A DNA stretch of 8,140 nt from positions 1 to 8,140 of the forward strand of contig JAFAZM010000266.1 in assembly GCA_019239785.1 (NCBI GenBank), in the 5' to 3' direction. Positions 1-5,821 of the stretch are shown here, in pieces. The first letter of the stretch is position 1. Every line of letters begins with the position of its first letter. Under the pieces are notes generated by a model. That model worked only from the letters and a program-made list of their open reading frames with translations, was not told where the DNA came from and did no database searches. This DNA comes from Sphingomonadaceae bacterium. Its GTDB lineage: Bacteria; Pseudomonadota; Alphaproteobacteria; Sphingomonadales; Sphingomonadaceae. A program made the translations under genes and the position numbers.

Positions 1-180
1 CATGCGCTTGCCGCCGCCGGCGATCAGGTGGCCGGCAAGCTCCGGGATCAAAGCGACCTCGCTCTGCATGCGGTCGAGGATGACCGCATTGACCTGGTTC
101 AGATCGGCCGCGACCAATTGGAACATCGGCTCGAGCGAAGGGGCGCGGGCGGCGCCGATCGGGTGGACGGTCGCGGTCAT
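1..180 (-). CDS. ispB: Octaprenyl/polyprenyl diphosphate synthase, N-terminal fragment (runs off left edge)
   Basis: Only the first 60 codons are present; the gene continues beyond base 1. The translation starts MTATVHPIGAARAPSLEPMF and ends in LIAGGGKRM. The pattern of a 'VAADLNQVNAVIL' helix, a 'LIPELAGHLI' helix and then GGGKR is the N-terminal signature of the trans-polyprenyl synthase family, where GGGKR contacts pyrophosphate. The aspartate-rich DDxxD motifs lie outside the window. Such enzymes extend farnesyl diphosphate with isopentenyl diphosphate to build the quinone side chain at the cytoplasmic membrane. The ATG at 178-180 fits the usual distance from start to GGGKR. I see no clear Shine-Dalgarno sequence. 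It diverges from the plus-strand gene at 264. IspB is the likely family, but chain length cannot be read from this fragment. Confidence 0.85.
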   Translation of the reverse strand, partial: MTATVHPIGAARAPSLEPMFQLVAADLNQVNAVILDRMQSEVALIPELAGHLIAGGGKRM

Positions 181-263
181 CGGCGGGCGATGTGCGCCGG
201 GGCGCCGGCAAAGGCAAGAGCCGGCACTTGCAAGGCCGGCGCGGGCACCGGACAAGGGCCGGG
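181..263. other. Divergent intergenic region with a nested inverted repeat
   Basis: These 83 bases separate the divergent starts of the prenyl synthase and the dehydrogenase/DUF4166 gene, so both promoters should lie here or in the coding edges. I cannot assign convincing -35/-10 boxes. An inverted repeat is visible: GCGCCGGC at 202-209 with GCCGGCGC at 235-242, enclosing GCAAG (214-218) and CTTGC (227-231). Because the base composition is very GC-rich, part of this may be chance. Confidence 0.35.
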
Positions 264-1892
264 ATGAAGGGGGTGCTCGTCTTCGGCGGCTATGGCGGCT
301 TCGGCGGCCGGGCGGCGGTGCTGCTCGCCAAAGCCGGCTTTGCGGTGACCGTCGCCGGCCGGAGCGCGGCGAAGGCGGCGGCCTTCTGCGCGCGCCATCC
401 CGAGCTGGAGCTGCGGCCGCTCAGGCTGGCGCGAGAGGACGGCCTGGGCGACGAGCGGCCCTGGCTCGTCGTCGACGCGGCGGGGCCGTTCCAGGACATG
501 GACCATCGCCTGCCCGAAGCCTGCATCCGCGCCGGCGCCCATTATCTCGACCTTGCCGACGCGCGCGATTTCGTCCGCGGCATCGGTGCGCTCGACGCGG
601 CGGCGCGCGCGGCGGGAGTCGTCATCATCTCCGGCGCAAGCAGCCTGCCGGCGCTGAGCGCCGCGGTCTGCGGCCGGCTGGCCGAGGGGCTCGACCGGGC
701 GAGCGCGATCGATGCGGCATTGAGCGCGGGCAACCGCGTCTCCGGCACCTGGTCGGTGACGCGCGCGATCCTGTCTTATGCCGGCCGCCCCCTGCGTCTC
801 TGGCGCGGGGGCGCCTGGCGGCGGGGATATGGCTGGCAGGAGCTGGGCCGGATCGTCTTCCGGGTTCCCGGCGCAAGGCCGCTGCGCCGCTGGGTGGCGC
901 TCTGCGATGTCCCCGATCTCGAGCTGCTGCCCGCTCTTTTCCCGGGCCGTCCGGCGGCGCGGTTCCGCGCCGGCACCGAGCTCGCCGTCGAGAATGTCGG
1001 CCTGTGGCTGCTGAGCTGGCTCGTGCGCTGGCGCTGGCTGCGGAGCCTGCTGCCGCTTGCCGCGCCTCTGGTCTGGGCGCAGCGGGCGCTCGGCTGGATC
1101 GGCGGCGCCCGTTCGGCGATGCGGGTCGAGCTCAAAGGCTGGCGCGGCGAGCGCGCGGTCCGCCGCGCCTGGACGATCCTCGCGGAGAAAGGCGACGGGC
1201 CCTGGATCCCGGCGCTCGCAATGCCCTTGCTCGCCGCCCGGCTCGACGATCTGCCAGCCGGCGCCCGCAGCGCCGCCGGCATCCTGAGCCTCGACGAGTT
1301 CGAAGTCGCCTTCGCCCCCTTCGCCATCGCCACCGCGATCGAGGAGGACGAGCCGCCGCCGCTCTATGCGCGGGTGATGGGAGAGGATTTCATGCGCCTG
1401 CCGCCGGCGGTGCGCGTGCTCCATCTCGTCAACGGCGATCTCGGCGCCTCCGGCATGGCCGAGGTGGTCCGCGGCAGGGGGCTGATCGCGCGGCTGCTCT
1501 GCCGGCTGATGGGCTTTCCCGAGGCTGCCGCCCAGGTGACGGTCTCCGTCTGGATGGCTGAGGAGGGGGGCGTCGAAACCTGGCGGCGCACGTTCGGCGG
1601 TGCATCCTTCTCCAGCCGCCTGTCGCAGCGCGGCGGGCTCTTGGTCGAGCGCTTCGGCCTTTTGCGCTTCGGCTTCGCGCTGCGCCGCGAGGCGGACGGC
1701 CTGTCGATGCATTTCAGCCGCTGGTGGCTGGGGCCGCTGCCGATGCCGCGTTTCCTGATGCCGCGCGGCGTCGCGCGCGAGCATGAGGCCGAGGGCCGCT
1801 TCCATTTCGACGTCCCGGTCGCATTGCCGCTGATCGGGCCGGTCATCCACTATCGCGGCTGGCTGAATGTGCCGGGGCCGACGGCCGGCTAG
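264..1892 (+). CDS. Saccharopine dehydrogenase-like NAD(P)-binding protein with C-terminal DUF4166 domain
   Basis: This is a 542-residue protein of two parts. Residues 1-35 are a Rossmann nucleotide-binding start (VLVFGGYGGFGG, residues 4-15, then a second strand ending in AGRS). DAAGPFQ (71-77), C87 and AGAHYLDL (90-97) follow the pattern of the saccharopine dehydrogenase NADP-binding family. From about residue 367 (LYARVMGEDF) to the end, the sequence fits DUF4166, with WRRTFGG, a GLL-ERFG-type block, a W-W-LGPLP segment, FHFDVPVALPLIGPVIHYRG and a closing W-L. The substrate is unknown and I do not assign a reaction; the name reflects fold, not lysine metabolism. I chose the ATG at 264 because the 24 codons before it are basic, unlike the family, and the Rossmann strand begins directly after this Met. 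The stop overlaps the convergent toxin stop. Confidence 0.85.
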   Translation: MKGVLVFGGYGGFGGRAAVLLAKAGFAVTVAGRSAAKAAAFCARHPELELRPLRLAREDGLGDERPWLVVDAAGPFQDMDHRLPEACIRAGAHYLDLADARDFVRGIGALDAAARAAGVVIISGASSLPALSAAVCGRLAEGLDRASAIDAALSAGNRVSGTWSVTRAILSYAGRPLRLWRGGAWRRGYGWQELGRIVFRVPGARPLRRWVALCDVPDLELLPALFPGRPAARFRAGTELAVENVGLWLLSWLVRWRWLRSLLPLAAPLVWAQRALGWIGGARSAMRVELKGWRGERAVRRAWTILAEKGDGPWIPALAMPLLAARLDDLPAGARSAAGILSLDEFEVAFAPFAIATAIEEDEPPPLYARVMGEDFMRLPPAVRVLHLVNGDLGASGMAEVVRGRGLIARLLCRLMGFPEAAAQVTVSVWMAEEGGVETWRRTFGGASFSSRLSQRGGLLVERFGLLRFGFALRREADGLSMHFSRWWLGPLPMPRFLMPRGVAREHEAEGRFHFDVPVALPLIGPVIHYRGWLNVPGPTAG

Positions 1893-2278
1893 GTCAATAA
1901 TTCTATGGAGACTGGCGCATTCGGGCCTGCTTCCCTGGCCAGCGTCCGGTCGAATGTCGCGAAGGCCGGCTGGGCGCGGCAGGCGATCAGATGAAGGAGA
2001 TCGGCCCAATCGGCACCCTGACGATGGCGTTCTATCGCCCACCGCAGTTCCTCGCGATCATCCACCTCTACGCACGCGATTTCGAGCAGATCGCTCAGCA
2101 AGTCGGCGATCTGCGTCGGATTCAGGCGGTAGCCGGCTCGCATCACCCACTCGGCCTCCATCAGGACGCCATGCGAGACGAATATCCCGTCGGCGACGCA
2201 GCGCTCCGCCACTTTCGCCTGGCGCGGGTCGTCGCCGATGAGGAAGCGCAGGATGACGTTCGTGTCGACCGCCCTCAT
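1889..2278 (-). CDS. vapC: VapC-type PIN-domain toxin (ribonuclease)
   Basis: This 129-residue protein matches a type II toxin of the PIN family. It opens with MRAVDTNVILR, whose D5 is the first catalytic acid. Further acidic positions are E41 in the MEAEW block, D90/D93 in GADWADLLHLIA, and D110 in the closing ATFDR motif. Together these give the PIN metal site that cleaves RNA; the length is normal. Its ATG overlaps the stop of the upstream antitoxin as ATGA (2275-2278), which implies translational coupling and an order antitoxin then toxin. The TAG at 1889-1891 shares CTAG with the stop of the convergent gene. The target RNA cannot be read from sequence. The catalytic set looks intact, so it is probably functional and needs its antitoxin. 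Confidence 0.9.
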   Translation of the reverse strand: MRAVDTNVILRFLIGDDPRQAKVAERCVADGIFVSHGVLMEAEWVMRAGYRLNPTQIADLLSDLLEIACVEVDDREELRWAIERHRQGADWADLLHLIACRAQPAFATFDRTLAREAGPNAPVSIELLT

Positions 2279-2559
2279 CGCTTGATCTTATATTCCCCGG
2301 CAAAGCGCCTCCGCATCTCCCGCGCCGTCAGCGCGTCCATCTCTTCAAGGGAAAGAGGCGGTCCTTCATATTTGGGGCGGCGCGCCACGAATTCCTCGAC
2401 GGTGAGCGTCCCGCGCCTGGCCTCGATCGGCCGCAGCGTCACCGCGCCGCCCACCCTCTCGACCCGTAGCCGTGTTCCCTCCGGCCAAGCGAGCTCGTCA
2501 CGCACAGCCTTGGGGATGACGACCTGGCCTTTGGCCGAGACTTTGGTTTCCGCGTTCAT
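2275..2559 (-). CDS. vapB: VapB/MazE-like antitoxin with AbrB/SpoVT DNA-binding domain
   Basis: This 94-residue protein begins MNAETKVSAKGQVVIPKAVR, the classic swapped-hairpin AbrB/MazE/SpoVT domain (about residues 3-48), which binds operator DNA as a dimer. The C-terminal tail (about 52-94, rich in Glu, Arg and Lys) is the part expected to neutralise the PIN toxin encoded next. I chose the ATG at 2557-2559 because the AbrB domain conventionally starts right there. A GTG at 2599-2601 would add 14 residues and overlap the kinase stop as GTGA, with a GAAGG just before it; it is a possible coupled start. No Shine-Dalgarno precedes the ATG. The predicted promoter lies so close that the message may be leaderless. 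The 18-bp inverted repeat just upstream is the likely autoregulatory operator. Confidence 0.88.
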   Translation of the reverse strand: MNAETKVSAKGQVVIPKAVRDELAWPEGTRLRVERVGGAVTLRPIEARRGTLTVEEFVARRPKYEGPPLSLEEMDALTAREMRRRFAGEYKIKR

Positions 2560-2562
2560 GAA

Positions 2563-2580
2563 GGTAAGATACGTCTTACC
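2563..2580. promoter_or_regulatory. 18-bp inverted-repeat operator of the toxin-antitoxin pair
   Basis: The sequence GGTAAGATACGTCTTACC has perfect 7-bp arms (GGTAAGA and TCTTACC) around TACG. It ends 3 bases before the antitoxin ATG and covers the predicted -10 box. A symmetric site at this place, ahead of an AbrB-fold antitoxin, fits conditional autorepression by the antitoxin or antitoxin-toxin complex. Binding itself is inferred. Confidence 0.65.
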
Positions 2581-2594
2581 CAATCTTTTGGCAA
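2566..2594 (-). promoter_or_regulatory. Candidate promoter of the antitoxin-toxin operon, possibly leaderless
   Basis: Read on the minus strand, TTGCCA (2589-2594) lies exactly 17 bases from TATCTT (2566-2571), matching sigma70-type hexamers at 5/6 and 4/6. The ATG begins 6 bases after the -10 box, so transcription would start at or next to the start codon. This fits the missing Shine-Dalgarno. A second pairing, GTGACA (2596-2601) with TAAGAC, is also 17 bases apart and gives a similarly short leader. Confidence 0.5.
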
Positions 2595-2597
2595 TTG

Positions 2598-3977
2598 TCA
2601 CCCGGCCTTCGGCAGGCTGAGCCGCGCGAGCAGGCCGCCCAGATCCTCGCTTTCCTCCAGCGCGATGCAGCCGCCGTAGATCTGGGCGACGTCGCGGACG
2701 ATGGCGAGGCCGAGGCCGGTGCCGGGCTTGCCGGTGTCGAGCCTGGCGCCGCGGTCGAAGATGGTGCCGCGCTCGGCCTCGGGAATGCCCTTGCCGTCGT
2801 CCTCGACCTCGATCTCGACCATGTCCGGCGTCGTCTTGACGGTGACGAAGACGCGGCCGCCGCCATATTTGGCGGCATTCTCGATCAGATTGCCGAGCAT
2901 CTCGTCGAGATCCTGGCGCTCGACCCGGGCGGCCGCCTCCTTGCTGCCGGCAAGATCGACGGTGACGGCCGGGTAGAGCCGGGAGACGGCCCGCTCGACC
3001 GCCTCCAGCGACGGCCAGACCGGGGCGCGGGCAAGGCCGGTCGCCCGGCGGCCGACGGCGCGGGCGCGGGCGAGATGGTGGTCGACCTGGCGGCGCATCG
3101 TCGTCGCCTCGCGGATCACGGTCGGGCCGAGATCCTCGGCACGCGCGGTGGCGGCGTTGGTGATCACGGTGAGCGGGGTCTTCAGCGCATGGGCGAGGTT
3201 GCCGGCATGGCGGCGCGCCTCCTCGGCCTGGGTCTCGTTATGCGCGAGGAGAGCGTTCAGTTCCTCGGTCAGCGGCGCGATCTCGCGCGGCAGCCGCTCC
3301 TCGATCCGGGCTTTCTTGCCCGAGCGGATCGCCGCGATGGCGCGGCGCACCCGGCGCAGCGGCCAGAGGCCGTAGATCGCCTGGATCGCGGCGAGCAGGA
3401 TCAGGCCGAGCCCGAGCACGCCGAACGAGCGGACCATCGTGCGCCGCAGCACGCCGATCTGCTCGTCGAGCACCTCGCGACTCTGCGCGACCTGGAAGCG
3501 CCAGCGGACCGGCGATCCCGGCAGGCGGACGTCGCGCTCGATCACCCGCAACTTCTCGCGCGGGAACTGGTCGCTGTCGTAATAATGCGCCCCGGTATCG
3601 ACATGGTCGGCAATGGCGAGGCGCCGGTCCCACAGGGAGCGCGACTGGAACGGCTCGGTATTGCCGCCGGTGATCTGGTAATAGAGCCCCGAATAGGGTT
3701 CGAGGAAGCGCTGGTCGGCAGGCTCGCGGTTGAACATCAGATTGCCGTCCGGGCCAATCTCCGAGGAGGCGATCATCGCGGTGAGCACATAATCGAGCTG
3801 GGTGTCGAAATTGCTGGTCACCGCCGAGGTCAGCACCCGGTCCAGCGTATAGCCGCCGAGGCCGAGCAGCAGCGCGATCCACAGCGCCGAGATGCCGATC
3901 ATCCGCCGGGTCAGCGAGCCGGTCGGCCTCTGGCCGTCGCTGCGCCGGCGGAGGCGGGGGAATACGGGCAGTTTCAT
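2598..3977 (-). CDS. PhoQ-like sensor histidine kinase
   Basis: This is a 459-residue two-component sensor kinase. A membrane helix at about 27-49 and a second at about 183-204 enclose a periplasmic sensor domain of about 130 residues. A linker with HAMP-like character (about 205-250) follows. The dimerisation/phosphoacceptor block is NLAHALKTPLTVI with H263; the HALKTP form is typical of PhoQ-type kinases. The ATPase domain shows the N box NLIENAAKYG (363-372), G1 box DDGKGIP (393-399), FDRG (407-410) and G2 box GTGLGLAIV (419-427). All key residues are intact. It should phosphorylate the regulator encoded 69 bases upstream on the same strand. The ATG at 3975-3977 is preceded by GGATGAG at suitable spacing. 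The signal is unknown; divalent cations or envelope stress are family-based guesses. The antitoxin starts 38 bases after its stop. Confidence 0.92.
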   Translation of the reverse strand: MKLPVFPRLRRRSDGQRPTGSLTRRMIGISALWIALLLGLGGYTLDRVLTSAVTSNFDTQLDYVLTAMIASSEIGPDGNLMFNREPADQRFLEPYSGLYYQITGGNTEPFQSRSLWDRRLAIADHVDTGAHYYDSDQFPREKLRVIERDVRLPGSPVRWRFQVAQSREVLDEQIGVLRRTMVRSFGVLGLGLILLAAIQAIYGLWPLRRVRRAIAAIRSGKKARIEERLPREIAPLTEELNALLAHNETQAEEARRHAGNLAHALKTPLTVITNAATARAEDLGPTVIREATTMRRQVDHHLARARAVGRRATGLARAPVWPSLEAVERAVSRLYPAVTVDLAGSKEAAARVERQDLDEMLGNLIENAAKYGGGRVFVTVKTTPDMVEIEVEDDGKGIPEAERGTIFDRGARLDTGKPGTGLGLAIVRDVAQIYGGCIALEESEDLGGLLARLSLPKAG

Positions 3978-4046
3978 GCGGCGCTCATCCGGGCGATCAA
4001 AGGCCGCTGCGCCTTAGCTCGGCATGAACCGTAGGGGCCGCGAAGC

Positions 4047-4712
4047 CTATGTCCGGGGCTCTTCGAGGCTGTAGCCGAGGCCGCGTATGGTGGTGATCAC
4101 GTCGGGGCCCAATTTCTTGCGGATGCGGGTGACGAAGACCTCGATCGTGTTCGAGTCGCGGTCGAAATCCTGATCGTAGATATGCTCGATCAGCTCGGTG
4201 CGGCTGACCACCTTGCCCTTGTGGTGCATCAGGTAGGAGAGCAGTTTATACTCCTGCGCGGTGAGCTTGACCGGCTCGCCGTCGAGCGTGACCTTGCCCG
4301 AGCGGGTGTCGAGGCGGACGTCGCCGGCGGTCAGCTCCGAGCTGGCATTGCCGGAGGCGCGGCGAATGAGGGCGCGGAGCCGCGCGATCAATTCCTCGGT
4401 CTGGAAGGGCTTGGCGAGATAATCGTCGGCGCCGGCATCGAGCCCCGCCACCTTGTCCGACCAGCTGTCGCGCGCGGTCAGCACCAGGACGGGGACCTTG
4501 ATCCCCTCCTTGCGCCAGCGGTCGAGCACGGTGAGGCCGTCGATCTCGGGCAGGCCGAGATCGAGGATGATCGCGTCGTAGGTCTCGGTCGAGCCGAGAT
4601 AATGGCCGTCCTCGCCGTCGGTGGCGAGATCGATCGCATAGCCGGCGCCTTCCAGCGTCGCCCGCAGCTGCCGGCCGAGATTGGGCTCGTCCTCGACGAT
4701 CAGGACCCGCAT
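4047..4712 (-). CDS. OmpR/PhoP-family response regulator
   Basis: This 221-residue protein has the standard two-domain layout. The receiver (about 1-115) carries the acidic pair E7/D8, the phosphoacceptor D51 in AIILDLGLPEIDG, T79 and K101 in LAKPF. The winged-helix DNA-binding domain (about 125-218) shows the AQEYKLLSYLMHHKGKVVSR block, the recognition-helix region NTIEVFVTRIRKKLG and the closing IRGLGYSLE wing. It should act as a phosphorylation-controlled transcription factor partnered with the adjacent PhoQ-like kinase. AAGGGGAAG lies just upstream of the ATG, so this start is well supported. The pair resembles PhoP/PhoQ, but I avoid the symbol because targets and signal are unknown. The 244 bases upstream hold a large palindromic element. 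Confidence 0.93.
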   Translation of the reverse strand: MRVLIVEDEPNLGRQLRATLEGAGYAIDLATDGEDGHYLGSTETYDAIILDLGLPEIDGLTVLDRWRKEGIKVPVLVLTARDSWSDKVAGLDAGADDYLAKPFQTEELIARLRALIRRASGNASSELTAGDVRLDTRSGKVTLDGEPVKLTAQEYKLLSYLMHHKGKVVSRTELIEHIYDQDFDRDSNTIEVFVTRIRKKLGPDVITTIRGLGYSLEEPRT

Positions 4713-4802
4713 GTTCTTCCCCTTCAGCCTCGTCCGAGCGGGATCAACCGGCCCGGACCGGAAAATGTTTCATCGCCGATATGGGAATAAAGGGTGAAAA
4801 GG
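4713..4802 (-). promoter_or_regulatory. Upstream region of the response regulator
   Basis: This stretch lies between the regulator start and the palindromic element and should hold the promoter unless transcription reads through from the PepSY gene. A weak -35/-10 pair on the minus strand is TTGGCG (4807-4812, inside the element's outer arm) and TATTCC (4784-4789), 17 bases apart. A half-site AAGGGTG (4790-4796) matches half of the palindrome at 6801-6818. None of these is strong. Confidence 0.3.
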
Positions 4803-4969
4803 CCAGCGCCAATTGCGGTGGGTCGGTTTCAGCAAAGCTGAAACAGGTACGGCGCCGGCCCGCTCCCCCACCCGCCCTCCCGACGACAGTTTATGCTATG
4901 GGAGGCCGGGTGGGGGGAGCGGGCCGGTGCGGCTTCAGCGTTAGCTGAAAACGACTCTATTGGCGCCGG
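4803..4969. repeat. 167-bp composite palindromic element with three hairpins
   Basis: Three nested pairs of inverted arms share one centre. The outer pair is CCAGCGCCAAT (4803-4813) against ATTGGCGCCGG (4959-4969), 10 of 11 matched. The middle pair is TCGGTTTCAGC (4823-4833) against GCTGAAAACGA (4944-4954), 10 of 11. The inner pair at 4855-4881 and 4900-4927 is about 27 bp long with one mismatch and one bulged base, closing an 18-base loop. Each flank also forms its own small hairpin: GTTTCAGC-AAA-GCTGAAAC at 4826-4844 and TTCAGC-GTTA-GCTGAA at 4934-4949. The whole could fold as a rod or a cloverleaf. It looks like a non-coding REP/BIME- or MITE-type element; I cannot test copy number. It could also act as a transcription stop or RNA-stability structure. 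Confidence 0.7.
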
Positions 4970-5283
4970 ACGATCTGGCCGGTGGCGGCGTCGATGTCGA
5001 TCCAGATCACCTCGCCCTCGCGCATATATTTGAGCCGGTAGATGCGGCCGTCGAACTCGACGCCGATGAACTCCGCGCCGGGAATGTTGATGCGGGCGCG
5101 AATCTCGGGCAGCGACCGAATCCGGCCCTGCTGCATCGCGCGATAGGCATTGTCCTGCTCGCGCACCCGGCCGAGCCCGCGCGGATCGGCCTGCTCGTGC
5201 CGATCCCGATGGTCGCGCGGCTCCCGCGCCGCGGCGGGCGCGACGAGGCCGAGGGCCGCGAACAGCAGGATCAGATGGCGCAT
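4957..5283 (-). CDS. Secreted PepSY-domain protein
   Basis: This is a 108-residue protein. MRHLILLFAALGLVAPAAAR is a clear signal peptide, with cleavage expected after about residue 19. A basic and acidic linker (REPRDHRDRHEQADPRG) follows, then a PepSY-like domain (about 52-107): LPEIRARI, a GAEFIGVEFDGRIYRLKYM hairpin and VIWIDIDAATGQIVR, the typical closing strand. The mature protein should be periplasmic. PepSY genes often accompany PhoP/PhoQ-like pairs, and this one precedes such a pair on the same strand, so a role in signal modulation is plausible but unproven. I chose the ATG at 5281-5283 because the signal peptide begins there; the longer open frame upstream has no such character. 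The last codons (CGC CAA TAG) fall inside the palindromic element. Confidence 0.82.
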   Translation of the reverse strand: MRHLILLFAALGLVAPAAAREPRDHRDRHEQADPRGLGRVREQDNAYRAMQQGRIRSLPEIRARINIPGAEFIGVEFDGRIYRLKYMREGEVIWIDIDAATGQIVRRQ

Positions 5284-5368
5284 CACTTCAAAAACTCGAC
5301 TTTTCCGGAAGGCTTGGCAAGGGGGCATAGGCCCAAAGCATTGAATAGGCCATGAATGCACCCTTAGG
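5284..5368. promoter_or_regulatory. Divergent PepSY/FKBP promoter region with a palindrome and direct repeats
   Basis: These 85 bases separate the divergent starts. They contain ATAGGCC twice (5327-5333 and 5345-5351), 18 bases apart, which could be tandem sites for a regulator. The interrupted palindrome CACCCTTAGGGTG (5359-5371) ends the region and is one base short of the core of the perfect palindrome at 6803-6816. I could not assign confident -35/-10 boxes on either strand. Confidence 0.4.
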
Positions 5369-5821
5369 GTGGGCTTAACATTGGCCAGAGGAGAAAGACC
5401 CATCTCGCCGCTGCGCATCGCCCTGCTGCTGCTCCAGGCCGCGCCAATCCAGGCGCCGGCGGCCGAGGCGCCGCTCTCGAGCGTGACCACCGCGAGCGGG
5501 CTGCGATTCGAGGTCCTCCAGGTGGGCACCGGCCGGCGGCCGCGGCCAGGCGACGCGGTGCTCGTCACCTATGTCGGCCGGCTCGCCGACGGCACGATCT
5601 TCGATTCGGCGACGCGGCCGGTCGGGCTGAGCGTCTCCGGCGCGATTCCCGGCTTCACCGAGGCGCTGCTGCTGATGAACGAGGGCGGCCGCTACCGCTT
5701 CGTGATCCCGGCGCGGCTCGCCTACGGCACGCGCGGCCGGCCGGGCGTCGTCCCGCCCAATTCTGCGCTCGACTTCACCCTCAGCCTGCTTCGGGTCGGG
5801 CGGCCTGCGGCTGCACATTAG
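5369..5821 (+). CDS. Exported FKBP-type peptidyl-prolyl cis-trans isomerase
   Basis: The domain from about residue 44 to 144 (numbered from GTG 5369) is a complete FKBP fold: ASGLRFEVLQVGTG, the GDAVLVTYVGRLADGTIFDS block, IPGFTEAL, LAYGTRG and VVPPNSALDFTLSLL. It catalyses proline isomerisation and so helps proteins fold. The hydrophobic stretch LRIALLLLQAAP followed by Ala/Pro-rich sequence looks like a signal peptide, so it probably acts in the periplasm. The start is uncertain. No ATG exists in frame. GTG at 5369 and TTG at 5381 are possible, but the strong AGAGGAG at 5387-5393 lies 8 bases before an ATC at 5402, which would give a protein starting (M)SPLRIALLLL. The 3' end overlaps the convergent DUF4199 gene by 41 bases. 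Confidence 0.85.
   Translation: MGLTLARGERPISPLRIALLLLQAAPIQAPAAEAPLSSVTTASGLRFEVLQVGTGRRPRPGDAVLVTYVGRLADGTIFDSATRPVGLSVSGAIPGFTEALLLMNEGGRYRFVIPARLAYGTRGRPGVVPPNSALDFTLSLLRVGRPAAAH

Noticed and set aside
177..2042. 621-residue minus-strand open frame opposite the dehydrogenase/DUF4166 gene
   Set aside because: It is a GC-rich antisense shadow: composition dominated by Arg, Ala, Pro and Gly, no recognisable domain, and it runs through parts of two well-supported genes.
2595..4034. 479-residue plus-strand open frame opposite the histidine kinase
   Set aside because: It covers almost exactly the kinase gene in antisense, has low-complexity composition and no motif, while the kinase shows all of its boxes.
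4855..4927. Simple intrinsic terminator of the PepSY gene
   Set aside because: The stem is long enough, but no T tract follows on either strand, and the outer and middle arms show that it is part of a larger structure.
5352..5378. Eight-codon leader ORF (MNAPLGWA) upstream of the FKBP gene
   Set aside because: It has no Shine-Dalgarno and no run of regulatory codons; chance is sufficient, and part of it overlaps the palindrome.
5284..5568. 95-residue N-terminal extension of the PepSY protein
   Set aside because: It is antisense to the FKBP gene and would bury the clear signal peptide in the middle of the protein.
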